Positions 9,000 through 18,278 of a stretch of 64,000 bases of DNA are shown here, in pieces. This DNA comes from Microbacterium aurantiacum. Its GTDB lineage: Bacteria > Actinomycetota > Actinomycetes > Actinomycetales > Microbacteriaceae. The first letter of the stretch is position 1; each line of letters begins with the position of its first letter. The position numbers were made by a program, and so were the translations under genes. The DNA is taken from positions 1 through 64,000 of the forward strand of contig NZ_PGGU01000002.1 in NCBI RefSeq assembly GCF_002872075.1, written 5' to 3'. The notes beneath the pieces are model-generated. The model searched no databases. It had not been told where the DNA came from and was given only the letters and a program-made list of their open reading frames with translations.

Positions 9000-10628
9000 A
9001 TGAGACACAGCATCATCCGAGGGGTGGCCGCCGTAGGCGTGCTGGCCCTGGCGACAGCGGCGATGGCCGCCTGCACCTCGCCGAGTGACGACAACGCTCA
9101 GCTCGTCGCGTTCGGTCCGCAGGGCGAGAACGGTTCGCTCAAGGACAACGCGTTCACCCAGCTGGTCGAGAAGAAGTTCGACATCGACTTCGACTGGCAG
9201 ACCACGACCTACGACGGCAGCGTCGCAGGCGAGAAGCGGCAGGTCTCGCTCGCGAGCGGCGACTATCCCGACGCGTACTTCCTCGTGCCGTGGGTCGACG
9301 CCTTCTCGCGCAGCGAGGTGCTCAAATACGGACAGCAGGGCGTCCTCGTCCCGCTCGAGGACCTGATCGACGAGTACGCACCCAACCTCAAGGAACGCTT
9401 CGAGGAGAAGCCGGACTGGAAGCAGTCGGTCACCGCCCCCGACGGGCACATCTACGCGATCACCCAGTGGACGGAGTGCTACCACTGCAGCTACCCCTCC
9501 AAGCTCTGGATGAACACCACGTGGCTCGACAAGCTCGGCCTGGAGCAGCCGACGACCACGGAGGAGCTCCGTGAGGTGCTACGGGCATTCAAGAACAACG
9601 ACCCCAACGGCAACGGCAAGGCCGACGAGGTCGCCCTCAGCGCCTCGGCGTCCGAACCCGTGATCAACTACTTCATGAACGCGTTCGCGTACGCCCCCTA
9701 CGGCAGCCCCTCGAGTCCGCCGCCCATGGTGATGGACGACGGCGAGGTCACCCTGTCCGCGACCTCCGATGGCTGGCGCGCAGGCCTGCAGTACATCGCA
9801 TCGCTCGCCGAAGAAGGGCTGATCGACACGGCGTCCTTCACGCAGAACGGCAACGCGCTGCGCGCCCTCGGCGACAACGCAGATGCCGAGATCCTGGGCG
9901 CCGCCGCCGTGCTGCACCCCTATGAGATCGTCACGGCGGACTCCCCGGACGGCCGCGACAAGCACTATGACGCGGTCGCACCGGTCCAGGGCCCGGACGG
10001 AACGCAGTTCGCCACCTACCGGTCGCCGGTGAGTCCGCTCGGCATGTTCGCCCTCACGAACAAGTCGACCGAGGAGGAGCGCATCAAGGCCATCCAGCTC
10101 ATCGACTATCTGGTGACGGACGAGGGCGACCGGCTGGGCGCCATGGGGCCGGAGGGCGAGGCCTGGGTACCCGCAGAGGAGGGAGACGTGGCGCTCGACC
10201 CCGAGCTGGAGCCGAGCTTCAAGCCACTCACCTACGACGAGACCTCGAACGCGTCGTGGCGCTCCATGGGCCAGTACTGGGATTCGCTGGAGTACCGCAA
10301 CTCGCAGGTCGTACCGGAGGACGTCTACTCCCCGGCCGGCTACGAGCGCCGCCTGCTCGAGGCGACGAAGCTGTACGAGCCCTTCGCCCCGGATGAGAGC
10401 CTGCTGTTCCCTGATGAGAAGCTGTGGCCGAACCCGGACACCTCTGCCGAGATCGCCGAGCTGCAGACGAACATCGCGACCTACATCACGCAGGCGCAGG
10501 CGGAGTTCGTCACCGGTCAGCGCGACATCGATGACGACGCGACGTGGCAGGTGTACATCGACGACCTGAACGGCCTCGGCGTCGAGCGCTACCTGGAGCT
10601 GCAGCAGGAGCTCTACGACGCACTCTGA
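9000..10628 (+). CDS. Extracellular solute-binding lipoprotein, LplA type
   Basis: 542 residues. The N-terminus is a lipoprotein signal peptide with Cys25 in AMAAC, so the mature protein is membrane-anchored outside the cell. The length of about 540 residues is typical for binding proteins paired with LplB/LplC permeases and larger than ordinary sugar-binding proteins (about 420). NDPNGNGKADEVALSA (200-215) resembles the calcium-binding DPNGNGxxDE loop common in this group. A ribosome-binding site AAAGGAGA precedes the ATG, and a small CCTTT/AAAGG dyad in the 53-base gap may tune its expression relative to the permeases. The operon ends at the terminator just downstream. Confidence 0.92.
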   Translation: MRHSIIRGVAAVGVLALATAAMAACTSPSDDNAQLVAFGPQGENGSLKDNAFTQLVEKKFDIDFDWQTTTYDGSVAGEKRQVSLASGDYPDAYFLVPWVDAFSRSEVLKYGQQGVLVPLEDLIDEYAPNLKERFEEKPDWKQSVTAPDGHIYAITQWTECYHCSYPSKLWMNTTWLDKLGLEQPTTTEELREVLRAFKNNDPNGNGKADEVALSASASEPVINYFMNAFAYAPYGSPSSPPPMVMDDGEVTLSATSDGWRAGLQYIASLAEEGLIDTASFTQNGNALRALGDNADAEILGAAAVLHPYEIVTADSPDGRDKHYDAVAPVQGPDGTQFATYRSPVSPLGMFALTNKSTEEERIKAIQLIDYLVTDEGDRLGAMGPEGEAWVPAEEGDVALDPELEPSFKPLTYDETSNASWRSMGQYWDSLEYRNSQVVPEDVYSPAGYERRLLEATKLYEPFAPDESLLFPDEKLWPNPDTSAEIAELQTNIATYITQAQAEFVTGQRDIDDDATWQVYIDDLNGLGVERYLELQQELYDAL

Positions 10629-10641
10629 TCACGACAGGTGA

Positions 10642-10679
10642 CAGAACTGCCCGGCGGAATCCTCCGCCGGGCAGTTCTG
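10642..10679. terminator. Bidirectional intrinsic terminator
   Basis: A perfect 17-bp stem (10642-10658 with 10663-10679) and an ATCC loop lies between the convergent ends of the binding-protein gene and the ROK regulator gene. Confidence 0.8.
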
Positions 10680-10711
10680 CCTGCCGTCGAATGCCCCCAG
10701 GCAGCCGCGCG

Positions 10712-11878
10712 TCAGAGCACGAGGGACTGGATCGCAGCGGCGGCAGCACCGCGCGCCCAGTCCTCGAACGTGTGCGGACGGACGACGATCCGGCAGCGCG
10801 CGGCCGCACCGAAGACGTGCGCCTCGAAGGCGCTGCGCAGCGTCGCGTCATAGAGGTCGAAGTTCGACACGCCTTCGCCGCCGATGATGACCAGCTCCGG
10901 TCCCGTGAGGTTCACCAGCGTCGCGATCGCCGTGCCGATGATGGTCGATGCCTCCTGGAACGCCGCTTCGGCGGCACGGTCGCCGCTGTGCGCGAGGCGC
11001 ACGGCTTCGTCGATCGTGATCGCGCGACCGTGAACGGCTGACACGGCGGCCTCGATCGCGGCAGTCGACGCGACCGCCTCGACGCATCCCTGTCGTCCGC
11101 AGGGGCAGATCCGCTGCGGATCGGCGAGGGGCAGGTGACCGATCTCTCCGGCCACTCCGTAGGCGCCGCTGACGACCTGGCCGTTGAGGTGCAGTCCGCT
11201 GCCGATACCGCGGCCGATCGTGACGATCGCGAACGAGGCCGTGCCGAGGCCGACGCCGAACCAGTGCTCGCCGACCGTGAGGGCGTGCACATCGTTCTCG
11301 AGGGTCACCGGCCGACCGAGGCGCTCCTGCAGTCGTGCTCCGAACGGCTCATCGCGCCAGCCCATGATCGCCGATTCCCGCACGACACCCGTCTGCGTGT
11401 CGACGTCGCCGGAGACGGCCACCCCGAGACCGGCGATCGCGGTGGCGCGATCGCCGAGGGCGGCCTCGAGCACACCGACGACATCGACGATGGCCTCGAG
11501 CGTCGCATCGGGACCGTGGTCGGGGAGAAGCCGCCGCTCGACGGCGATGATCGCGGTGCCGAGATCTGTCGCGACCGCGATGATCTCGTCGACGTTCACC
11601 TTCACGCCGAGCATGATCATCGCTTCGGGCACGATCGAGACCGGTGCGACGGGGCGTCCGGGATTGCCGTCGCGATGCGCGGCCGGCGGTGCATCCACGA
11701 GGCCGGCGGCGACGAGCGGCGAGACGGCCTTCGTGACCGCGGCCTGCGAGAGCCCGGTGTGCCTCGCGATGTCGATGCGGCTGATCGGGCTGCGTGTGAG
11801 GATCGTCGCGAACACCTTCGACCCGGCGTCCGAGGCGGAGCGGATCAGGGAGGTGCGTGCGGCAGTGTCGTGGTCCAT
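10712..11878 (-). CDS. ROK-family transcriptional regulator
   Basis: 388 residues. A winged-helix DNA-binding domain (about 20-65) is followed by the sugar-kinase-like ROK fold. The ROK zinc site is intact: His248 with Cys258, Cys260 and Cys265 (CPCGRQGC). The presence of the N-terminal helix-turn-helix marks it as a regulator rather than a kinase. It is the last gene of the GH95 fucosidase-esterase operon, 8 bases after the esterase gene, so it is co-expressed with the enzymes and is a good candidate to bind the three TTACTTKAC-type dyads in this island. The GntR protein at 3984 is the alternative. Confidence 0.92.
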   Translation of the reverse strand: MDHDTAARTSLIRSASDAGSKVFATILTRSPISRIDIARHTGLSQAAVTKAVSPLVAAGLVDAPPAAHRDGNPGRPVAPVSIVPEAMIMLGVKVNVDEIIAVATDLGTAIIAVERRLLPDHGPDATLEAIVDVVGVLEAALGDRATAIAGLGVAVSGDVDTQTGVVRESAIMGWRDEPFGARLQERLGRPVTLENDVHALTVGEHWFGVGLGTASFAIVTIGRGIGSGLHLNGQVVSGAYGVAGEIGHLPLADPQRICPCGRQGCVEAVASTAAIEAAVSAVHGRAITIDEAVRLAHSGDRAAEAAFQEASTIIGTAIATLVNLTGPELVIIGGEGVSNFDLYDATLRSAFEAHVFGAAARCRIVVRPHTFEDWARGAAAAAIQSLVL

Positions 11879-11886
11879 CGAAGTCC

Positions 11887-12864
11887 TCAGTCGTTATCGG
11901 CTACGCTAGCGAATCCTCGGGCCTGCCGCGCGGACATCGAGGTCGCCGGCGCCAGGCGCTCTGCCGCGAACTCTAGGGCATTCTCCTCGTCGAGGTCACC
12001 GCCCGCCTCATGGCCGTTGTACGGCCAGAGCACCGTGCGCTTCTCGCCGGCGTAGGCGGTGAAGGCGGGCAGGACGGATGCCGGAGGCGTGATGCCGTCG
12101 CGCAGACCGGTGCTCAGGAGCGCGGGAGCGTTCGCGCGCTTGGCATGGTTGACCCCGTCGAAGTAGCGAAGGGTGTCGAGCGCGGCCGCCGTGTCGAGGC
12201 GACGATCGGCGAAGTACTGCGTGAGGAGCGCATACGGCTCCTCCGTGCTGAGGTCGGCGGCGCGGTTCAGTTCGCAGAGGAACGGGGCCTGGATGATCGC
12301 CACGGCGAGATCCGGTACGAGTCCCGCGATCGCGAGCGCGATGCCGCCGCCCTGGCTCGCGCCGACCGCACCGACACGGGCGGAGTCGACGGCGTCCAGC
12401 GATCGCAGCGCCTCGACCGCACGCACCGCGTCGGCGTAGACCCGTCGGTAGTAGTACTCCCGCGGCGACCGCAGGCCCCTGGTGAGGAAGCCACCGGCTG
12501 AGGGGCCGCCCTCCGGGTGATCGTCGTCGGTGTCGCCGTGACCCTGACCGCGCGCGTCCACCACGAGGTGGGCGTATCCGGCCGCGGCCCAGCGCAGGTC
12601 GCGGAGCGCGTGCCCTCGCCCGTTCCCGTATCCGAAGAACTGGACGAGCCCTGGCAAGGGGGCCGCCGCCCCGCGCGGCATCCGGAGCCAGGCGCGGATG
12701 CGCGTGCCGTCGAATCCCCGGAACGTGATCTCGAAGACATCGATGACGGTGAGGCGCGTCTCGCGCTGCTCGACGGTGACGTCGAGTGGGAAGCTGCGGG
12801 TCGCGGCGAGCGTCTCGGCCCAGAAGGCGTCGAAGTCGCTCGGCTCCGTCTGGGTGGTCGGCAT
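11887..12864 (-). CDS. CE7 family acetyl esterase (acetylxylan esterase / cephalosporin-C deacetylase type)
   Basis: 325 residues with all CE7 signature motifs: RGQG (105-108), GASQGG (168-173, nucleophile Ser170) and HE (285-286); the acid is probably Asp256 (GLRDG). These alpha/beta hydrolases remove O-acetyl groups from small acetylated sugars inside the cell. The ATG at 12864 gives the usual family length; an in-frame ATG at 12891 would overlap the fucosidase stop. No signal peptide. It lies between the GH95 and ROK genes on one transcript, suggesting that the fucosylated substrate is acetylated, as plant and algal glycans often are. Confidence 0.9.
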   Translation of the reverse strand: MPTTQTEPSDFDAFWAETLAATRSFPLDVTVEQRETRLTVIDVFEITFRGFDGTRIRAWLRMPRGAAAPLPGLVQFFGYGNGRGHALRDLRWAAAGYAHLVVDARGQGHGDTDDDHPEGGPSAGGFLTRGLRSPREYYYRRVYADAVRAVEALRSLDAVDSARVGAVGASQGGGIALAIAGLVPDLAVAIIQAPFLCELNRAADLSTEEPYALLTQYFADRRLDTAAALDTLRYFDGVNHAKRANAPALLSTGLRDGITPPASVLPAFTAYAGEKRTVLWPYNGHEAGGDLDEENALEFAAERLAPATSMSARQARGFASVADND

Positions 12865-12880
12865 GCCGGCCACCGCGACC

Positions 12881-15343
12881 TCACCGTGCATCCGGGACAC
12901 CGCCCACGAGCGCATCGGCGAGGCCGCCCACAGGCGCGTGCACGACGGCCCCTGCGGGCACGGTGAGCGAGACGCGACGTCCGTCGTACTCGACCACCAC
13001 GGCCCGATCCTCATCGAGCCGGTTCCGCAGCCGCGCCTCGCGCAGTCGCCCGTCGCTCCACGCGAGGTCGACTTCGATGCCGGTTCGGGCCCTGAGTCCC
13101 TGAACGTCTCCCTCACGCCAGGCCGAGGGCAGCGCGGGCAGCAGACGCAGGATTCCCTCATGGCTCTGCAGCAGCATCTCGGCGATGGATGCGGGGAAGC
13201 CGAGGTTCGCGTCGATCTGGAACGGAGGATGCGTGCTGAAGAGGTTCGGCAGCAGCCCACCCCATTCCGAGCCGTCGACCGGCCCGTGCCGCATGGCATC
13301 GCCGTCGAAGGCTGTGAGCGCCTCATCCAACAGCGATGCCGCGGTCTCGCCGTCGCCCATCCGCGCGCGCAAGGCCACCTTCCACGCCCATGACCAGCCC
13401 ATCGCGCCGGGACCACGGGCGTCGAGCAGGCGGATCCCGGCCTCAAAGAGCTCGGGTGTCCGCTCGCGGGTCGTCACGTCGAGCGGATGGATGCCGACGA
13501 GCGGCGTCATGTGCCGGTGCAGCGGTTCGACCTCGACGACATCGGCTGACCATTCGCCGATGCGACCGTCGGCGCGGATGATGACGGGAGCGAGACGGGC
13601 GAGCGCCTCGTCGATCTCGGCCAGGAGTGCGCGCTCGTCGAGCTGCAGCACCTCGATCGCCGTCCGTGCGCGCTCGAAGAGGCTCTGCAGGAGCAGGAGA
13701 TCGGATGCCGAGGTGAGCCCGATCGCGGTGCCCTCGCCATCGGCGGCGACGAAGGAGTTCTCCGGTGAGGTCGAAGGCGAAGTGCGCAGTCGGCCTTCGT
13801 CGTCCGGCACCAGCCAGTCGAGACCGAACTCCGCGGCCCCGCGCAGCAGCGGCCAGATGCGAGTTCGCAGCAGCTCGCGATCGCCGCCGAAGGCATACGA
13901 ATCCCACAGGTTGTGCGTGAGCCATACCCCGCCCATCATCCAGATCGCCCAGCTCGGGGCGCCGTGACCACCGCCTACCGGGAGAGCCCAGCCCCACAGA
14001 TCCGAGTTGTGATGCGCAACCCAGCCGCGGGCGCCGTACAGGTCACGGGCGACCTCGGCGCCGTTCCGGGCGAGCTTCGCCACCATGCCGACGAGCGGTT
14101 CGAACGCATCGTCCATGCCGAGCACGGGAGCTGCCCAGTAATTCATCTCGGTGTTGATGTTGATCGTGTAGTTGGACGACCAAGCCGGGCGCAGCTCGTC
14201 GTTCCAGATGCCCTGCAGGTTCGCCGCCGGCCCGCCGCTCCGCGAGCACGAGGCGAGCAGGTAGGCGCCGAACTCGGCGATAACGGTCGCCTTCAGCTGC
14301 AGGTCGGGCCCGTGCAGGATGTCTCGGTCGACGTCCCACACGCCTTCCCGCCGGCCGCCGATCGCGAACCTCGCCGGAGTCGCGCGTCGACGATCCGCCG
14401 CGTGCTCCTCGAACAGGGCTGAGGCACCACGGCTGACCGCAGCATCCGCCTGTTCCCTGGCGTGGTTCCGGATCGCCTCGCGTGAGGCGATCCGCCCCTC
14501 TCCGTCCTCGCCGGCCCACCACGACGCGGCGCGGGACGATGTGGAGAGGGCGATCAGCAGCCGACGACCTCCGCGGAACGTGACGCCGTCCGGCGTGCGC
14601 TCCGCGAACCCATCGGTGCTCCATGAGAGGGCGACGGCCGCGAAGGCGTCGAACACCTCGGAGTCTTCGTCCGCGTACGTCAGCGGCGACTCCACCGCGG
14701 TCTCGTGCAGCGGCGCGCCGTCGATCGGCGCGACGATGTCGAGTGTCATCGCATCCCGGTTCTCCAGGAAGCCGGAGCCCGCGTCGTGCAGCTGGGTGCC
14801 CAGGGCGACGGAGGCGGTGAACGCGGAATCCCCCGTGATCTCGACGATCAGGGCGCGGGCCGGTGCCGAGATCCAGGACCGCCGGCGAACCGTGCCACCG
14901 GGGACCGAGAGATCTTCGGTGACGACGGCCTCATCGAGGTCGAGCACGCGGGCAGGGTCGATCGCCACCGCATCCTCGATGCGCACGTGGAGTTCGGCGA
15001 GTGGAAGGAACTCCTGCGAGTACCGGCCCTCGAAGGCCATGAGCAGCACTTCGGCGTCGCGAGTGCGGCCCTCGTCCAGCGCTTCCCGGACCTTCGCGAG
15101 GCGCTCGGGCCCCGCACCGGCGGCGAGGACCTCGCGGAGCGCGACGGCCGGCCCGTCCGGCGACCCCGACCACACCGTCGCGTCGTTCAAGGCGTACCGC
15201 CCCGACGCACCGCCGAAGAGCATGGCGCCGATGCGTCCGTTGCCCAGCGGGGTGGCCTCATTCCACTGCGATGCGGGCGATCGCCATGCCAGCCGCAGCG
15301 TTCCTGCAGGGCGGGGAAGGGTCTCGGGAGTGGGACGCGACAT
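12881..15343 (-). CDS. Alpha-L-fucosidase, GH95
   Basis: 820 residues without a signal peptide, so intracellular. The N-terminal beta-sandwich begins with the GH95 hallmark WNEATPLGNGRIGAMLFGG (27-45). The (alpha/alpha)6 catalytic domain has NLQGIWNDELRPAW (375-388), Asn395 and Asn397 (the pair that activates water in Bifidobacterium AfcA), Glu528 in SPENSF (likely general acid) and Asp711 in PPFQIDANLGF. GH95 enzymes invert terminal alpha-1,2-linked fucose; a few members act on alpha-L-galactose. A ribosome-binding site AAGGAAG precedes the ATG. First gene of the GH95-CE7-ROK operon, transcribed from the divergent promoter region shared with the secreted GH27 gene. Confidence 0.95.
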   Translation of the reverse strand: MSRPTPETLPRPAGTLRLAWRSPASQWNEATPLGNGRIGAMLFGGASGRYALNDATVWSGSPDGPAVALREVLAAGAGPERLAKVREALDEGRTRDAEVLLMAFEGRYSQEFLPLAELHVRIEDAVAIDPARVLDLDEAVVTEDLSVPGGTVRRRSWISAPARALIVEITGDSAFTASVALGTQLHDAGSGFLENRDAMTLDIVAPIDGAPLHETAVESPLTYADEDSEVFDAFAAVALSWSTDGFAERTPDGVTFRGGRRLLIALSTSSRAASWWAGEDGEGRIASREAIRNHAREQADAAVSRGASALFEEHAADRRRATPARFAIGGRREGVWDVDRDILHGPDLQLKATVIAEFGAYLLASCSRSGGPAANLQGIWNDELRPAWSSNYTININTEMNYWAAPVLGMDDAFEPLVGMVAKLARNGAEVARDLYGARGWVAHHNSDLWGWALPVGGGHGAPSWAIWMMGGVWLTHNLWDSYAFGGDRELLRTRIWPLLRGAAEFGLDWLVPDDEGRLRTSPSTSPENSFVAADGEGTAIGLTSASDLLLLQSLFERARTAIEVLQLDERALLAEIDEALARLAPVIIRADGRIGEWSADVVEVEPLHRHMTPLVGIHPLDVTTRERTPELFEAGIRLLDARGPGAMGWSWAWKVALRARMGDGETAASLLDEALTAFDGDAMRHGPVDGSEWGGLLPNLFSTHPPFQIDANLGFPASIAEMLLQSHEGILRLLPALPSAWREGDVQGLRARTGIEVDLAWSDGRLREARLRNRLDEDRAVVVEYDGRRVSLTVPAGAVVHAPVGGLADALVGGVPDAR

Positions 15344-15411
15344 GGTCTTCCTTGACGAGATGACGGCCAGTCATCGAATCGGGTGACTTCCCGATCGACC
15401 TGGAGAACTGC

Positions 15412-15461
15412 TTGCGGTGCCAGCCTATTCGTGATTAATTACCGGTGTCAAGTAATTGACA
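15412..15461. promoter_or_regulatory. Divergent promoters with shared dyad operator (GH95 / GH27)
   Basis: Minus strand: TTGACA (15451-15446), 18 bases, TAGGCT (15427-15422) for the GH95 operon. Plus strand: TTGCGG (15412-15417) followed at 16-18 bases by an AT-rich -10 region (about 15434-15441) for the GH27 gene. The dyad AATTAC-N9-GTAATT (15437-15457) overlaps the minus-strand -35 and the plus-strand -10, so one bound protein could shut both. Confidence 0.6.
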
Positions 15462-15559
15462 GCCGGTTCGCGGGGACGAATCGGCCGCCCGCCGAACCTT
15501 CTGGGGGCCGTGCGAAGGCGCACGGGGTTCATCGTCGAACCACCATGAGAGGAAGACAC

Positions 15560-18016
15560 ATGATCCACTACGACCGTCCGACAGCGAGGCTGCGATGGCC
15601 GGCCGCCCTGGCCGCCGCCGCCCTGGCATTCGGCATCGGAACGGCGTCGGCGCAGGCCGCTGAGACGCCCTCCGCGCCCGCCGCCACTGGGGCTTCCGCC
15701 GCTGCTACCGCCGTCACCGATGACGACGAGCCGCTGGGGTCGCGTCCGTACATGGGCTGGAGCAGCTACAGCATGCAGGTCTACGCCGGTGATGGGCAGG
15801 CATGGATCAGCGCCGAGCAGATCGTCGCTCAGTCCGACGCCATGCACGAGAAGCTGCAGGACTACGGCTACGAGTACATCAACATCGATGCCGGCTGGAA
15901 CGGCGGCGTCGACGAGCACGGCCGCCCGGTGCCGAGCGAGACGCTCTATCCGGATGGCCTGCAGGCTGTGATCGACCACGTGCACGGCAACGGCCAGAAG
16001 GTGGGGCTGTACTTCATCCCCGGCATCTCTGCCGAAGTGTACGAGGCGGAGCTGCCGATCGCCGGCGCCCCGGAATGCACCACCGGAGATGTGGTCAAGC
16101 GACCCCTCCAGCAGGCCGACTACTGGGGTATCGGGCACCGCATAGACTTCTCGACCCCCTGCGGCCAGGCGTACATCGACTCGATCGCCGACATGCTCGG
16201 TGAATGGGGAATCGACTTCCTCAAGTTCGACAGCGTCACACCGGGGTCCGGTGTCGGCGACCTCTCGCTGGACGCTCGCGACGACGTCGCGGCCTGGTCG
16301 CAGGCGCTCGAGCGCAACAACATCTGGTTCGAGCTCTCGTGGGCCCTCGACATCCGCTACGCCGATTATTGGAAGGAGCATGCGAACGGGTGGCGCATCG
16401 ACTGGGACGTGGAGTGCTACTGCGAGAAGGAGGCGCTGACGACCTGGGAGAACATCGCCCGCCTGTTCCCCAAAGCCGCCGAATGGTGGCGTCATGCCGG
16501 ACCCTCAGGATGGAACGACTTCGACTCGCTCAACGTCGGCAATGGCGCGATGGACGGCCTGACCAAAGATGAGCGGCGGACGGCGACCACGTTCTGGGCC
16601 GTGTCTGCTGCGCCCATGTACGTCGGCAACGACATGACGAACCTCGATGACTACGGTCTGGAGCTGCTGACCAACGATGAGGTCATCGCGGTGAACCAGG
16701 CCGGGCGACCGGCGCATCCGGTGTCGACGGCGACGTCACGCCAGACCTGGTACGCAGTCAACCCCGACGGCTCGGTGACAGTGGCCGTGTTCAATCTCGG
16801 CCGCACCGACGCCGACATCACGATCCCGCTTGCCGACATCGGCATCGACGGCTCTGCGAAGGTCCGCGATCTGTGGCGCAAGAAGAACCTCGGCAGTGCG
16901 ACCGGGGAGTTCGTCGCCGAGGACGTGCCGATCCACGGCACGCGTCTGTTCACGTTCAGCCCGACGAAGAAGAGCACGATCACACTGAACGACGACGACT
17001 CACGACTCCACTACGACGGCGAGTGGAGCCGCAACGGCGGCAAGGAGGTCCCCGCACGATCACAGGCGCTCACCGTTTCGGTCTTCGACTCTTCGCAGGG
17101 CGGCGAGGCTCCGGAGACCGGCGCCTCGAACGTGGTGAGTGTCAACAACGATGGGCCCGGCATCGTCTACAGCGGTACGTGGAGCCGGAGTGCCGGTCGC
17201 GGCATGGGCGATTACCAGGACGACGTTCAGTACAGCGAGGCGGACGGCTCCGCGTTCGAGTATTCGTTCGTCGGCACCGGCATCGACTGGGTGACCGAGA
17301 CGCACTCCTCCCAGGGCGAGGCGGAGGTCTACCTCGACGGCGTGCTCGTCGACACGGTCGACACCTTCCAGGCCGAGGGCCGTGGCGTGCAACAGGTGGT
17401 CTACAGCGTGCGTGATCTTCCGAACGGAAGCCACACCCTCCGCGTCGTGAAGAAATCGGGCCAGTTCATGCTCCTCGACAAGCTCGACGTCGTCCAGGAG
17501 GGCGTGCTCGACATCGACCACGTGGCGTTCGATCGCGCAGTACCGAGCGACGCCGTCGTCGCGCTGCTGAGGGATCCCGGCGAACTCGTCGGGGTGTTCC
17601 GTGACGGCGCAGCGCTGGAGGCCGGCGCGGACTACGTGGTGGACGGCCGCGAAGTGACGGTCGCAGCGGACCTGCTGGCCGCGCTCCCCGACGGCGACTC
17701 CGCGATCGAGTTCCGTTTCCGAGGAGATCTGCGCGACGACGTGCACTGGGCGAGCGCAGATGGAGCCTCTGTCTCGCTGACGTTCGCCGGGCCCAAGGTC
17801 GCCATCACCGGAGCGCTCGGCCCCGATCAGGGTTCGGCCGAGGTCTACATCGACGATGTGCTGGTCGACACGATCGACCTGCACGCCGAAGATCGACTCA
17901 CGCAGCAGGTGCTCTTCTCCAGCGATGGCCTGCCCAAAGGCGAGCACACGATCCGCATCGTGAAGGCGTCAGGCGATGTGCTCCGCGTCGACGCGCTGTC
18001 GTACGTGACCGGCTGA
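15560..18016 (+). CDS. Secreted multidomain alpha-galactosidase-like GH27 enzyme
   Basis: 818 residues. Start chosen at ATG 15560 after GAGAGGAAG; a signal peptide (about 1-33, cleaved near AQA-AE) directs export. The GH27/clan D barrel covers about 60-400: GWSSYSM, YINIDAGWN, nucleophile Asp224 in FLKFDS, acid/base Asp281 or Asp283 in RIDWDVECYC, and GWNDFDSLNVGNG. The usual KYDNC and RTTGDI forms are altered. The C-terminus adds two galactose-binding-like modules (about 526-645 and 730-818, sharing AEVYLDG/AEVYIDD and VLVDT) around an X2-type immunoglobulin-like module (about 653-725), with a partial first repeat near 475-510. It probably releases alpha-galactose or beta-L-arabinopyranose from polymers outside the cell. 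Confidence 0.88.
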   Translation: MIHYDRPTARLRWPAALAAAALAFGIGTASAQAAETPSAPAATGASAAATAVTDDDEPLGSRPYMGWSSYSMQVYAGDGQAWISAEQIVAQSDAMHEKLQDYGYEYINIDAGWNGGVDEHGRPVPSETLYPDGLQAVIDHVHGNGQKVGLYFIPGISAEVYEAELPIAGAPECTTGDVVKRPLQQADYWGIGHRIDFSTPCGQAYIDSIADMLGEWGIDFLKFDSVTPGSGVGDLSLDARDDVAAWSQALERNNIWFELSWALDIRYADYWKEHANGWRIDWDVECYCEKEALTTWENIARLFPKAAEWWRHAGPSGWNDFDSLNVGNGAMDGLTKDERRTATTFWAVSAAPMYVGNDMTNLDDYGLELLTNDEVIAVNQAGRPAHPVSTATSRQTWYAVNPDGSVTVAVFNLGRTDADITIPLADIGIDGSAKVRDLWRKKNLGSATGEFVAEDVPIHGTRLFTFSPTKKSTITLNDDDSRLHYDGEWSRNGGKEVPARSQALTVSVFDSSQGGEAPETGASNVVSVNNDGPGIVYSGTWSRSAGRGMGDYQDDVQYSEADGSAFEYSFVGTGIDWVTETHSSQGEAEVYLDGVLVDTVDTFQAEGRGVQQVVYSVRDLPNGSHTLRVVKKSGQFMLLDKLDVVQEGVLDIDHVAFDRAVPSDAVVALLRDPGELVGVFRDGAALEAGADYVVDGREVTVAADLLAALPDGDSAIEFRFRGDLRDDVHWASADGASVSLTFAGPKVAITGALGPDQGSAEVYIDDVLVDTIDLHAEDRLTQQVLFSSDGLPKGEHTIRIVKASGDVLRVDALSYVTG

Positions 18017-18038
18017 GAGGAGCCGCTCTCCGCAAAGA

Positions 18039-18082
18039 AGAAGCCCCGCCATCCCAGTAATCACAGGGATGGCGGGGCTTCT
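18039..18082 (+). terminator. Intrinsic terminator after the GH27 gene
   Basis: A 17-bp perfect stem (18039-18055 with 18066-18082) with a 10-base loop sits 22 bases after the GH27 stop and just before the 3' end of the convergent tRNA gene, so it may serve both transcripts. Confidence 0.8.
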
Positions 18083-18085
18083 GAG

Positions 18086-18176
18086 TGGCGGTGACGGTGG
18101 GATTTGAACCCACGGTAGGGGGTTACCCTACACAACTTTTCGAGAGTTGCACCTTCGGCCGCTCGGACACGTCACC
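18086..18176 (-). tRNA. tRNA-Ser (anticodon CGA)
   Basis: A 91-nt class II tRNA with a long variable arm. The acceptor stem GGTGACG/CGTCACC, discriminator G and an encoded CCA end are visible. The anticodon stem CAACT/AGTTG encloses the loop CTCGAAA, giving anticodon CGA that reads UCG. T arm: GTGGGTTCAAATCCCAC. Confidence 0.95.
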
Positions 18177-18278
18177 GCGGGATAGTTTACGCGAGAGCGC
18201 GCCGGCGCGCGAATCGGGATCTGATCGCGCCGCAACGGCCGGGCTAGGCTCGAAGACGAGACAGCCGGGAGGCACAGC

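Noticed and set aside
10712..11878. Calling the ROK protein a sugar kinase
   Set aside because: An N-terminal winged helix of about 65 residues is present, which marks ROK regulators.
12867..13446. N-terminal extension of the CE7 esterase gene
   Set aside because: This in-frame stretch is the antisense-frame overlap with GH95 on the same strand; the CE7 family length and the fucosidase stop at 12881 favour a start at 12864.
18086..18176. tRNA-Leu
   Set aside because: The long variable arm fits Leu or Ser, but the anticodon loop CTCGAAA gives CGA, a serine anticodon.
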